The position numbers and the translations under genes are program-made. Positions 34,691-43,608 of a stretch of 64,000 nt of DNA are shown here, in pieces. Under the pieces are notes generated by a model. It was not told the DNA's origin. It saw nothing but the letters and a program-made list of their open reading frames with translations, and did not search any database. Origin of the DNA: Bradyrhizobium sp. B124 (GTDB taxonomy: Bacteria > Pseudomonadota > Alphaproteobacteria > Rhizobiales > Xanthobacteraceae); NCBI RefSeq assembly GCF_038967635.1, contig NZ_CP152413.1:4902001-4966000 (forward strand), read 5' to 3'. How positions within the stretch are numbered: the stretch's first letter is position 1; each line of letters opens with the position of its first letter.

Positions 34691-36730
34691 TTACTCCGCA
34701 GCGATACGGTGTTCGATCGGGTCCGGCCGGTCGGCGGAATAGAATTCCGCCATCTTGGTCACGAACTCGTCGACGAAGACCTGAATGTCGTTGGTCAGGT
34801 CCTTGATCCGGGAGATCAGGTAGTTGTAGCCGAACAGCGCCGGGATCGCGACGCCGAGACCGGCGACGGTTGCGACCAGCGCCGCGGCGATGCCGGGCGC
34901 GATCGCGTTGACGTTGACGTCGCCGCTCGCCGCGATCGCCGCGAAGGTGATCATGACGCCGACCACGGTGCCGAGCAGGCCGAGGAACGGTCCGCCGGAG
35001 ATCGCGATGGTCAGCACCACCATCAGGCGGTTGAGGCGCTGCATCTCCTTGACGACGCCGCTATCGAGCGCCGCGCGGATCGCCGCGATCGAGACCGCCG
35101 ACAGCACCGGAGCGCGCTGCGAGTTGCTGAAGCGGTGACGGATTTCCGCGGCGCCGATGTGGTAGATGCGGTAGAGCGAGGACGAGCGCATCATCTTGGC
35201 GTCGGCCTCGGTGAGGCGTCCGCCCAGCGTCGAGATGTCGTCGGCATCGCCGCGATCCAGCATGGTGAGATCGGCCGCGATCTCGCGGAACCCCTTCATG
35301 AACTGGGCATTCGCCCTGGCCTGCTTGCTGAGATACGAGGCTCTGTCGAACATCACCACCCAGCTGACCGCGGCCATGATCAGCAGAATGCCGATCACCA
35401 CCCAGCCGTCGAGCGTCACCGACTTCAGGATCACCGCGAAGTAGCCGGACAGCCAGCTTGCAGTCTCCTCGTCGACGCTGAATGCCATCAGCTTGGCCTG
35501 GTCGGGCCCCTGCCCGATCGCCATCACCTTGATCAGTCCGGCGGGGCGCGCGACCTTGCTGATCTGCAGCTCGTCGATGTCGCCGACGAAGCCGGCCATC
35601 GCTACGGCAGCAGGCGCAGGTGCCGGTGTTGCCGCCGCATCCGGCGTCGCCGCGGGCGCGGCGCCACCGTCCGCAGCCGGCGCATCAGGGGGCACTGATG
35701 GTGTTGCTGCGGACGGGGCCGTCGCAGGCGCGATCGGAGAGGCACTGGAGGTCGACGAGTCTCCTCCGATCAGGCCAACGGTATTGAGGGCGGGCAGGCT
35801 CGCGCTGAGCGCGGCGTAGGATACGCCGTCGAGATAGAGCGTGACCTGACCGTTTCCGGCAACGACGGCGACATGATGCCAGCTACCGGCCGCGACCGGC
35901 GCTCCGGCGCTCGAGCGCTGCACGGAGCCCGCGTTGGTGACTTCGACAAACGGACTGCCATTGTCGACCCCGACCACCAGTGCGTTGGCGCCGTCACGCC
36001 GGCTGAACAGCGCGGCGTTGGGCTGCAAGGCAGCCGGCTTGATCCAGGCCGACCAGGTCAGCGCGGCACCATCCGGCGACGCGAGCGACGGCGAGGCCGG
36101 CACCGTGACCGGTGTGCGGCCGTCGAGCCGCAAGCCGGTCCCGATCAGCGAACCGTCCGCCGGCTGGCCGACACTTTGGGCGTTATTGGCCCACACCGAG
36201 GAATCGATTGCCGGCGTGCCGCGCTCGTTGAAGTGATAGACCGTCAACGTATCCGGATCGTAAGTGCCCTTCGGATCGCTGGTCGCGAGCGCTTTCTTGT
36301 TGCCGTAATAGAGCCAGATATCGGTCCGCGCGCCCGGCGCGATGTTCGGCACCGCGACCCAGACCAGGCCTTCGCCGAGCAGCGAATCGAACTTCTCGAT
36401 ATGATGCTTCAACGGCGTCTTGTCGTCACCGGCGACGAACCGCAGATCGCTGCCGTCGTCCTTCGCCGAGCTGAAGCGGAAGTTGCCGACATGCAGGCGC
36501 ACCAGCACCGGCACCCCGCCGATCGGATCGGTGACGTTGGCGCCCGACGCGCTGACGTCGACCGTGATCTTCTTGCGCAGCGACCATTCGTCGTTCCACC
36601 ACGCATTGGCCGGCGCGAGCGACGCCACCAGGGCGACGAGCCCGAACAACAACGCCGTCGCGACGTTCGCAACGCCTCGGCGCAGCGCCGGCCGGCGCGT
36701 GCGTCGCTCGAGAGTAAGACCCATGCCCAT
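34691..36730 (-). CDS. DUF2341-LamG-ExbB/MotA fusion protein
   Basis: A 679-residue fusion. Signal sequence (about 22-43); DUF2341 (about 44-145, WWNDEWSLRKKI, DIWLYYGN); LamG/concanavalin-like domain (about 160-400, ALTWSAWIKP, GSWHHVAVV, VTLYLDGV) with an Ala/Pro-rich insert at about 326-376; TM1 (about 442-461); a cytoplasmic helical domain; and a MotA/TolQ/ExbB channel (about 565-640, ISGGPFLGLLGTVVGVMITF and GIAAALVATVAGLGVAIPAL). Ordinary ExbB has no such large periplasmic lectin-like head. The ATG overlaps the tpsB stop (TAATG). Confidence 0.88.
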   Translation of the reverse strand: MGMGLTLERRTRRPALRRGVANVATALLFGLVALVASLAPANAWWNDEWSLRKKITVDVSASGANVTDPIGGVPVLVRLHVGNFRFSSAKDDGSDLRFVAGDDKTPLKHHIEKFDSLLGEGLVWVAVPNIAPGARTDIWLYYGNKKALATSDPKGTYDPDTLTVYHFNERGTPAIDSSVWANNAQSVGQPADGSLIGTGLRLDGRTPVTVPASPSLASPDGAALTWSAWIKPAALQPNAALFSRRDGANALVVGVDNGSPFVEVTNAGSVQRSSAGAPVAAGSWHHVAVVAGNGQVTLYLDGVSYAALSASLPALNTVGLIGGDSSTSSASPIAPATAPSAATPSVPPDAPAADGGAAPAATPDAAATPAPAPAAVAMAGFVGDIDELQISKVARPAGLIKVMAIGQGPDQAKLMAFSVDEETASWLSGYFAVILKSVTLDGWVVIGILLIMAAVSWVVMFDRASYLSKQARANAQFMKGFREIAADLTMLDRGDADDISTLGGRLTEADAKMMRSSSLYRIYHIGAAEIRHRFSNSQRAPVLSAVSIAAIRAALDSGVVKEMQRLNRLMVVLTIAISGGPFLGLLGTVVGVMITFAAIAASGDVNVNAIAPGIAAALVATVAGLGVAIPALFGYNYLISRIKDLTNDIQVFVDEFVTKMAEFYSADRPDPIEHRIAAE

Positions 36731-38484
36731 TAGAATTCACCCCAGATTCGGAAGTTCACGCGCGGACTGTTTGCGTGCGTGTATTGTTGAGCGACCCCTG
36801 GCACCGAAAGCGCGACCATGCCGTTGAAATATTCGAAGGTCTTGAATCGCGTGCCGAGGCCGTAGCTCCATGCGACGAATGACGATTGCTGATCAGGCAG
36901 CGGCTGCTGGATCGACGCGTAGCCGGCATCGAAGAACGTGAAGAAGCGCCAATCGTTGAAGGTGATGAAGCGCGGCTTGCCGTCGCCGGTTTCGCTCTTG
37001 AGCTCGCCTTGCAGCATGCTGCCGACATTGGGCGTGCGCAGCTCGAAATTGGCGACCGCGCCGTTGTCGCCGAGCACCTCGGATTCGAGGTAGCCGCGAA
37101 CGGTATCGAGACCGCCGAGGCTGAACTGCTCGCTCGAGACCAGCGGGCCGTCGGCAATCTGGCCCTGCACCTTGCCGTAGAGCTGGAAGCCTTCCGGCAG
37201 CTCCTGGGTATGCGAGACGTCGAGGTTGAGGTGGGTGAAGCTCGGCGAAGCCTTGAAGCGCTTCGCGTCGAACTCGTCCCACGGGCTGCTCAGCGTCCGG
37301 ATGTTGTAGGTCACGCCGGCATTGAACTGCGTCGTGAACTTCTCTTCCTGGAACGTCGCCCCATAAGTCGCGACGACGGGATAGTAAGTGACAGGTGACG
37401 AGAACCCGTCGGTGCCGAGCTTCACGGTCTGGTCGAAATGCTTGTAGTCCATGCCGACCGACAGCGTGTGGAACAGGCCCTCGCGCGTCGGCAGCGTGAT
37501 CACGGCGCGCTCGCCGATGATCGTGCCGGGACCGACCACATTGGTGCCGCCGATCGTCGCGACATTGCTGTTCGACTTCACGCTGTAGAACAGCAGATTG
37601 AGCCAATCGGCATTCGGCACGCGCGCCATATACGAGCCGGAGAACACCTCGGCATCACTCGGGCGCTCCGGCGCAACCTGATAGGTGAAGCTCAGCGAAT
37701 GCCCGAGCTGCCACAGATTGTCGTAGTGCACGGTGGCGGAGACGCGGCTCGCCGTAGTGGACGGCGATTGCCGGTTGTTGGCTTCGAGGCTGGCGTGGAA
37801 CGGCGCCTTGTCCTCGACATTGAGATCGACGTCGACGGTGCCCGGCGCAACGCCGGCGCGCAGCGCCGGAGTCACGCGGCGATCCGGCCATTGGTTGAGC
37901 GACACAATGTCCTTGGTGACGTCACCGAAATTGGGAACGGTGCCCTCCTTCAGCGAAGGCGCGCTGTCCTTGATCCGGTCGAGATCGAAATAGCGCGAAT
38001 TCTTCACCCGCAGGCGCCCGACCTTCAACTCGGTCACCTTGAGGGTGACCACACCGCCGGTCACGTTCTGCTGCGGGACCGCAACGCTGACGGTCTGGAA
38101 GCCCTTGTCGTGATACGCCTTCTCCAGCGCGGCCCGCGCCTTCTCGACGTCCTCCGAGGTCTTGCCCGGACCGAGGAAGGGATAGATCGCCTCCTCGATC
38201 TCGACCTGCGGCAGCCTATCGGCGCCCTGTACGGCGAAGTCGTCGATGTCGAAGCGCTGCAGCGGCGCTGACGGCTTTTGCGCCGGTGCATTCGCCTGCG
38301 CCGGCTGCTTGCCCGCCGCCGGCGCTGCGGCCGCAGCCGCATCCTTCGCTGCTTCCTTCGCCGCGCGCGCCGGAACGATGGCTGCCACGGAGCCAACCAC
38401 GGTGAGTGCCGCAGCCGACACACGCAACCCGATCCGACATCGCTGACGATGCCCGAAAATCCGATGATCTCTTCGACTACGCAC
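36730..38484 (-). CDS. ShlB/FhaC/HecB-family two-partner secretion transporter (TpsB)
   Basis: A 584-residue Omp85-superfamily protein: signal sequence (VSAAALTVVGSVAAIVPARA), Ala/Pro linker, POTRA_2 (about 78-150, FDIDDFAVQGADRLPQVEIE), a second POTRA-like part (LRVKNSRYFDLDRIKDSAPS), and a 16-strand barrel with the conserved VRGYLESEV loop motif and C-terminal Phe (FRIWGEF). It should export a large TpsA exoprotein, yet none is adjacent. GTG 38484 with GGGA upstream matches the signal sequence; the longer frame to 38577 is unlikely. Confidence 0.87.
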   Translation of the reverse strand: MRSRRDHRIFGHRQRCRIGLRVSAAALTVVGSVAAIVPARAAKEAAKDAAAAAAPAAGKQPAQANAPAQKPSAPLQRFDIDDFAVQGADRLPQVEIEEAIYPFLGPGKTSEDVEKARAALEKAYHDKGFQTVSVAVPQQNVTGGVVTLKVTELKVGRLRVKNSRYFDLDRIKDSAPSLKEGTVPNFGDVTKDIVSLNQWPDRRVTPALRAGVAPGTVDVDLNVEDKAPFHASLEANNRQSPSTTASRVSATVHYDNLWQLGHSLSFTYQVAPERPSDAEVFSGSYMARVPNADWLNLLFYSVKSNSNVATIGGTNVVGPGTIIGERAVITLPTREGLFHTLSVGMDYKHFDQTVKLGTDGFSSPVTYYPVVATYGATFQEEKFTTQFNAGVTYNIRTLSSPWDEFDAKRFKASPSFTHLNLDVSHTQELPEGFQLYGKVQGQIADGPLVSSEQFSLGGLDTVRGYLESEVLGDNGAVANFELRTPNVGSMLQGELKSETGDGKPRFITFNDWRFFTFFDAGYASIQQPLPDQQSSFVAWSYGLGTRFKTFEYFNGMVALSVPGVAQQYTHANSPRVNFRIWGEF

Positions 38485-38657
38485 AGACGTCCCACTTACT
38501 TCGCGCAGACGCGCGCCATCGCGACAGGAAGGCCGCGATGACGACGCCTTACTCAGAAGACGACTGGGCGAACGCAAACCCGCAAAAGAATCTGCGGCGG
38601 CGCAAAAGAAATTTTTGGTTTGTTAGGAAATCGAGCGTGCGGCGCCGATTCGTTCGG

Positions 38658-38695
38658 CTTTAGCCCCGTTCCGATTGCAGCGGACGGGGCTAAAG
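38658..38695. repeat. Perfect 12-bp hairpin between fecR-like and tpsB genes
   Basis: CTTTAGCCCCGT (38658-38669) and ACGGGGCTAAAG (38684-38695) pair perfectly around a 14-nt loop. There is no T run on the minus strand, so it is either a weak transcription barrier between the regulator and structural operons or a short repeat. Confidence 0.55.
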
Positions 38696-38777
38696 ACTTT
38701 TGACGCGTTTTCTTCACGCGAACCGATATCCATCCCGCATCAAGTGCGCGACAGGCTTCGCTCGAAAACGCTCCAGG

Positions 38778-39761
38778 TCAACTCATCAGCACCACACCGC
38801 CGGGCAGCGATGTGATCCGTGCGCCGAACAGTTGCTCGACCTGGGCGACGAAATTGTCGAGCTTGTCGACCTGGAATGTGCCGTTGACGAGCCGGCGTTT
38901 CAGTTCCGCGTTGGTAATGATGATCTTTCCGGCGCGGTACCGGTTCACTTCGTCGACGACGCTCGCCAGCGGCCGGTCGCGGAAGATCAACAATCCGGTC
39001 TGCCAGGCCGCGACCTGCTTGGCGTCGACCGGAAGCGATGCCTGTAGGCCCGCGCGCGAATAGGTGACCTGTTCTGCCTTGCGAAGCTGCACGGAACGGC
39101 CGTCCTGCTCGACAGTGACGATACCGTCGAGGCACGTCACCGAAACCACGCCATCGAGGCAGCGCGCATTGAAATCGGCCTGCAGCGCGCTGATGCGTCC
39201 GTCGCGCGCCAGCATCACCAACGGCGTCGACGACGATCTTCTTGCGACCACCGAGGCCTCGCCCGAGATCAACTCTACCCGAGTCTCGTTCGGCGCAGGC
39301 CGCAGCGCCAGGCTGGTCTGGGTGTTCAATTCAACCGAAATGTCGGGCGCCAGCATCACCTTGCGCTGTTCGCCCTTTCCGGTCCGGTAGTCGGCCGAGA
39401 GCTCTTCGATCGACGGCCACATGTCGAGTGGCGGGCGAATCATCACATAGCCGGCTGCGGCTGCGATCGCACCGCCGAGCACGATGCGGCGCGTCAAGAA
39501 GCGTGATGGCCGGGGCGGCAACGCCACCACGGGGGCCGCCGCGGCCTGCTCATCGGCGAGTTCCTTCGCCGCGGCGCTGGCGCTGCGGAGCAGCCGGGCA
39601 GCCGCCCTGAAAGCATCCTCGTGGTCTGGACTTTGCGCGCGCCAGCGTTGCAACGCGTCGACGTCGGCGCGGGTCGGCACGCCGGCTTTCAGCCGAACTA
39701 CCCAGTCAAGCGCCTCATCCAGCAACGGATCGGGCCCGGAAGTGCGGGTCGGCTCGGTCAC
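38778..39761 (-). CDS. FecR-family anti-sigma regulator
   Basis: From GTG 39761 the product is 327 residues, a normal FecR length. It contains an N-terminal DUF4880 helical domain (LLDEALDWVVRLKAGV, HEDAFRAAARLL), one TM (IVLGGAIAAAAGYVMI), a FecR domain (YRTGKGEQRKVMLAPDISVE, VELISGEASVV) and a C-terminal STN-like/DUF4974 part (RPLASVVDEVNRYRAGKIII). It would hold and signal to the ECF sigma factor encoded upstream. The frame is open to 40028 but that extension is Cys/Arg-rich and unlikely. Confidence 0.83.
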   Translation of the reverse strand: MTEPTRTSGPDPLLDEALDWVVRLKAGVPTRADVDALQRWRAQSPDHEDAFRAAARLLRSASAAAKELADEQAAAAPVVALPPRPSRFLTRRIVLGGAIAAAAGYVMIRPPLDMWPSIEELSADYRTGKGEQRKVMLAPDISVELNTQTSLALRPAPNETRVELISGEASVVARRSSSTPLVMLARDGRISALQADFNARCLDGVVSVTCLDGIVTVEQDGRSVQLRKAEQVTYSRAGLQASLPVDAKQVAAWQTGLLIFRDRPLASVVDEVNRYRAGKIIITNAELKRRLVNGTFQVDKLDNFVAQVEQLFGARITSLPGGVVLMS

Positions 39762-40223
39762 GACGGATCGCTCATCACCCTGCTCGCCAAACCTCAACCT
39801 CCCAATCGCGTCGAGCACATAGCGAAGTTCGCTATATAGACGATTCCGACGGCAGCAGGGCACCGCAATCGGCCGTTGCGCACAACGCAGGCAGAAACAT
39901 CCGGCAATCGCGGCTTGCTCCGGGTCGCGCGCCGGGAGGCCGCGCGGCGATCGCATGCCGGGCCGATCAGGTCTGCACGTGTTTTCAAGCGGCGCAACAC
40001 TTCCGGCGAACCTTTCCCAGGCACCCAACGGTCCTTGTGAGATCGCTCTCTACCCTATAGACGACGGAAAGCCCGCTATCCCGCAGAACAGAGGTTGAGA
40101 ATCCTGCAGCTTGTGCCCCCTGATTTCAGGTCAAGCGCCTGCAGTTGTTGGAAATAGTTCCGGCAACAAATTTCGACGGCCGGCTCCGCGCGACGGCGCG
40201 CGTCGCGGCCGCGGCGAATGCGA
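39762..40223. other. Long non-coding gap between ECF sigma and fecR-like genes
   Basis: 462 bp separate the sigma stop from the chosen fecR start, unusually long for a fecI-fecR pair. A perfect 17-bp palindrome, ATAGCGAA-G-TTCGCTAT (39819-39835), lies 58 bp before the fecR start, with a TATATA stretch beside it. No protein is recognised in the gap. The region could hold a separate fecR promoter. Confidence 0.5.
39819..39835. promoter_or_regulatory. Perfect 17-bp palindrome upstream of the fecR-like gene
   Basis: Arms ATAGCGAA and TTCGCTAT around a single G, with a flanking TATATA. A candidate dimeric operator for an unidentified regulator; no family consensus is recognised. Confidence 0.45.
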
Positions 40224-40766
40224 TCACGTACGGGGACGAGGACCGCCGAGACGACGGATCAGAGTATAATCGAGGCAATCGGCACAATGGCTCAGGGCCA
40301 ACTTCAAATCGCTTTCCACCGTTCGCACGCTGACACCGAGGCGGGTTGCCACATCGCTCGGCGTCCGTCCCTCGATCGTAATACCATAAAGCACATCGCG
40401 CGGCCGCTCCGGCAATTCGGCCAACGCCCGCTTGAAGGCATCAATATCGGAGCGCGCCTCGACGATTCGCGCCGGGCTCGGTCCGTCGTCGCTGACGTCG
40501 AGCAATGAATCGATTTCGGCCGCACTGACGCGGAGATTCTGCGCCTTCTGGCGATCCCTGGCGATGTTGATCGCGATACGGAAGATATAGTCGGCGGGGC
40601 TGCGGATCGGCACCGCGTCAGTGACCCGCTCCAGCCGCAGGAACGTCTCGTGCAGGGCTTCGTACGCGAAGTCCGACGATCCCAGACGGCGGGTCAATTT
40701 CTTGACCAGGCCGTCGTAGTTATCTGCAAGCTGGCCCCGCAGCCGCATTCGATTGATTTCAGCCAC
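40224..40766 (-). CDS. ECF (FecI-like) RNA polymerase sigma factor
   Basis: A 180-residue sigma-70 family protein with region 2 (SPADYIFRIAINIARDRQK) and region 4 (ELPERPRDVLYGITIEGRTP, VSVRTVESDLKLALSHC). GTG 40766 has GGAGG 9 nt upstream. The FecI-like ordering with a FecR protein downstream suggests cell-surface signalling control of the secretion locus. Confidence 0.88.
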   Translation of the reverse strand: MAEINRMRLRGQLADNYDGLVKKLTRRLGSSDFAYEALHETFLRLERVTDAVPIRSPADYIFRIAINIARDRQKAQNLRVSAAEIDSLLDVSDDGPSPARIVEARSDIDAFKRALAELPERPRDVLYGITIEGRTPSDVATRLGVSVRTVESDLKLALSHCADCLDYTLIRRLGGPRPRT

Positions 40767-40967
40767 GTTCCGCGGCCTCCCAGACACCAGCCCGATATCC
40801 AGATTGAATTGTTCTTGAAGCTGCCCATCTCGTAACGGCCGCGCACAACACATTTATGACGGCAACAAGTCGACACCGAACGACACGCAGGCTGGTGCAT
40901 CGCGGTCACATCCAACCAATGAACTGCCGCTCGCGCTCGCGAAGCCGAACGCGACCGCGCAATTGGA

Positions 40968-41696
40968 TCAGGCCGGGTCGAAGACCAAAGTGATCTGAAT
41001 ATTGAGCCGGTCGGGCAGCGCCGACGGGATCAACGGCAGCGGCTGCGCCCGCCGGATCGCGTCGACCGCAGCCTTGTCGAGCACGGCCTGTCCGGAACTG
41101 GTCTTGACCCAGACCTCGAGCAGGGTGCCGTCCCGCTGCATGGAGAACAGCGTCTCGACCGCCCCGTGCAGCCGACCGAGCCGCGCCGCGTTCGGATAGC
41201 GCTGGTAGCGTGCCACGTGACGAAGCAGCGCCTGCTGAAATTTCACGGCGACAGTGTTGGGCGGCGCATCGGCGGGCGACGGCGTCGGACGCAAGCTCGG
41301 CACGGTTGGCTCCGCCGGCATCGGCTCCCGCGCCGGGGCCGCGGTCAGATTGTCGAGCGGCGGGTCAGAGCTCTCCAGCGACACCTCGGTCCGGCTCGCG
41401 AGGGTCGCGGTTTGCGGCTGCGACACGGGCGCAACCGGAATCGGCGCAGGCGACGGGCTCGGCAGCAACCGAACCTGGACGATCGAGCTCTGCTCCCGGC
41501 TTGCCGATCCAGCCGGCGGCTGCAACCGGATCCAGTAAATTCCCCCGACGAACAACAGGGCCGCGATGGCCGGCACCAGGAGCAGACGCAGCACCTCGCC
41601 CGAGGTCCACGCGCTCGGATCCTCGGGATGAAACAGCAGCGTCATCGGCCTCAAGCCGCGCACGCCATCCGCTCCGCTGGCGTCGTTGTCAATCAT
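40968..41696 (-). CDS. TonB-like energy transducer of the sigma locus
   Basis: A 242-residue protein with a single TM (LLLVPAIAALLFVGGIYWI), Pro/Ser-rich spacer and C-terminal TonB-C domain (YQRYPNAARLGRLHGAVETL, DGTLLEVWVKTSSGQAVLDK). It is the second TonB in the locus and is coupled (ATGA) to the STN protein gene, suggesting that it contacts that protein rather than an outer-membrane receptor. Confidence 0.83.
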   Translation of the reverse strand: MIDNDASGADGVRGLRPMTLLFHPEDPSAWTSGEVLRLLLVPAIAALLFVGGIYWIRLQPPAGSASREQSSIVQVRLLPSPSPAPIPVAPVSQPQTATLASRTEVSLESSDPPLDNLTAAPAREPMPAEPTVPSLRPTPSPADAPPNTVAVKFQQALLRHVARYQRYPNAARLGRLHGAVETLFSMQRDGTLLEVWVKTSSGQAVLDKAAVDAIRRAQPLPLIPSALPDRLNIQITLVFDPA

Positions 41697-42463
41697 TGGA
41701 ACGATTTCACCCGGATTGCGATCCGCACCGGCTGCGACGCATTCGCAGGCGTCGTCCGGCTGACGGTCAATCCTTGCAGCGCCGCCGTCACGGCGGCATC
41801 ACGGTTCTGATCGCCGGTCGATCGCAACAGCTGGGTTCGCTGGATCGTGCGCGAGGGATCGATCCACAGATCGACAACGAGCTGATAGCTGCCGCCGCGA
41901 GACCCGATATTCTTCTGCAACGCTTTCTGAAGGTCGAACTGCAGGCTTTCGCTGTAGTCGCGCAGCGCGCCGGTATCGTTGCCGTCACTGCTCGCCCGCA
42001 CCTGCAGCGTGCCGAGCGACAGATCCGCGGTCGCAAGCGGGCTCAACGGCGGATGGTCGGCCCGCGCGGCGCGCGAAGCAAGCGTGATGGCATCCGGACG
42101 AATGTACTGGACCTTCAGATCGGTTCCCGCCAGCAGCACATTCAATGCATCCTCGGGCGTGAGGCTGCCTTCGACCGATGTCGACTTCCGGCCCGTCGCA
42201 GAATTGCTCTCATAGAGCACCTGAACGCCGGTTCGTTCGCCATAAGCCTGCAGCGCACTCGCAAGCTGCTGGGCCGGGATGTTGAATTCGATCGCTGCGG
42301 ATGCCGTGACGGTGTCGCGCTGCTGCGCGGCAACCGCGCAGATGCTGCCAATCAGCAGCGCAGCACAAATCCCGAACAGATACCGCGACGTTGCGGAGGC
42401 TCCCGGAGCGTGAGCGCCGATCGCAGCGCCCGCGCGTGCACCATATGATCCAACTGCCGTCAT
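41693..42463 (-). CDS. Free STN-domain (secretin/TonB N-terminal) protein
   Basis: A 256-residue protein with an N-terminal TM/signal segment (YLFGICAALLIGSICAVAA), an STN domain (about 58-130: FNIPAQQLASALQAYGERTG, SVEGSLTPEDALNVLLAGTD) and a C-terminal region resembling TonB-C (SYQLVVDLWIDPSRTIQRTQ, DAAVTAALQGLTVSR). In FecA-type systems the STN domain is the N-terminal part of a receptor; here the barrel is absent and a TonB-C-like domain is present instead. It probably supplies the periplasmic signal to FecR. Confidence 0.8.
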   Translation of the reverse strand: MTAVGSYGARAGAAIGAHAPGASATSRYLFGICAALLIGSICAVAAQQRDTVTASAAIEFNIPAQQLASALQAYGERTGVQVLYESNSATGRKSTSVEGSLTPEDALNVLLAGTDLKVQYIRPDAITLASRAARADHPPLSPLATADLSLGTLQVRASSDGNDTGALRDYSESLQFDLQKALQKNIGSRGGSYQLVVDLWIDPSRTIQRTQLLRSTGDQNRDAAVTAALQGLTVSRTTPANASQPVRIAIRVKSFQ

Positions 42464-42840
42464 AACCTTGCTTCGGCCCAAAGTGACCGTGGGTGAAATT
42501 CGGCCAGCATGTCTGTGCGGGTTGACCTTACGGCCAGCGAGCCTGCGTTCTTTATATCTGGAATGTGACGGCCGTCTAACCGGCAACATGATCGGCGGGA
42601 GTGCCGGGAATTTGTGCTGACCTTTCAGCGCGAAAAGTTCCCGAACAGCGCCGGAGCGGCGCCGCGCTCAAGGCAAGCGACGCGGCGCGGGCCAAAAAAC
42701 GAGCGAGCGCTCTCTCAGAAAAATTGATCATCCCCCTTTTCCGAACGGCAGTTCGTGGGCTAGGAATTAAGCAAGGGCGCAAAGCCCGGCCCGGATCGGC
42801 AACCAAATGAATGGTCCGGGGACATAGCCAGGGAGGCAAC
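42464..42840. other. Divergent intergenic region before the TetR/ABC locus
   Basis: 377 bp separate the STN gene (minus) from tetR (plus). No gene is recognised. Weak dyads such as GAGCGCTC near 42705 are seen, and the strand-switch position makes this the promoter region for both operons. The tetR GTG has GGGAGG upstream (42830-42835). Confidence 0.4.
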
Positions 42841-43590
42841 GTGGGTCTCGCGCGTCAGCGGCCGGGGACGAATGCGTTCGCGATGGACGTGCTTTGCGCA
42901 CGCATTCTCGAACGTCATCGGGATTCCATCCGGGTCCAGAAGCCGCATCTCGCCGTTCCGAACCTCACGCGCATCATCGGCGCCACACTCACGCTGTCCA
43001 ACAAGCACGGCTTTCACGCCACCACGCTGCGCCAGCTCGCGGAGGCGTCCGGCCTCAGCATGGGCGGCCTCTATACCTATTTCGACAGCAAGCCGACGCT
43101 GCTGTCGATGATCCTCGGCGAGGTCGCCGAGACGGCCGCCGAGGTCCTCACCGCACCGCCCGCCAGCGTGAAGCAGGATGCGCGCAAGCATCTGCACTGG
43201 ATCATCGCCACCCATGTTCGCATGAGCGAGGCGATGCAACCCTGGTTCGTGTTCTCCTTCATGGAAGCGAAGTCGTTTCCGCCCGCCGAACGCCAGCGCG
43301 CCATCGAGATGGAGGTGATGACCGAGAAGATCATCGCCGACGTCCTCAAACAAGGTGTCGCCAGCGGGATGTTCGCCATCGACCAGGTCACGCTGACGGC
43401 CTCGCTGATCAAGCCGCTGCTGCAGGACTGGTACGTCAAGCGCGCGAAGTACCGCAGACGCGGCACCTCGATCGAGGCCTACATCAACGCCGTCGGCGCC
43501 TTCGTCGACGCCGCGGTCGCCGGCCGGGCGCGGCCCGGCCGCGTCGCGACCGGCTCGCGCACGAGATCCAGGCCGACGGCGCAGCCATAG
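42841..43590 (+). CDS. TetR family transcriptional regulator
   Basis: A 249-residue regulator with the N-terminal HTH (GFHATTLRQLAEASGLSMGG, LYTYFDSKPTLL) of TetR proteins and a helical ligand domain. GTG 42841 is chosen because GGGAGG lies 5 nt upstream. It precedes the ABC importer and probably represses it; the ligand is unknown. The C-terminal tail is Arg-rich. Confidence 0.87.
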   Translation: MGLARQRPGTNAFAMDVLCARILERHRDSIRVQKPHLAVPNLTRIIGATLTLSNKHGFHATTLRQLAEASGLSMGGLYTYFDSKPTLLSMILGEVAETAAEVLTAPPASVKQDARKHLHWIIATHVRMSEAMQPWFVFSFMEAKSFPPAERQRAIEMEVMTEKIIADVLKQGVASGMFAIDQVTLTASLIKPLLQDWYVKRAKYRRRGTSIEAYINAVGAFVDAAVAGRARPGRVATGSRTRSRPTAQP

Positions 43591-43608
43591 CAGCAGGAAG
43601 GACGAGGA

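Noticed and set aside
38485..38777. Possible remnant of a TpsA gene between fecR and tpsB
   Set aside because: The gap is under 300 bp, holds a hairpin and no frame resembling a haemagglutinin N-terminus.
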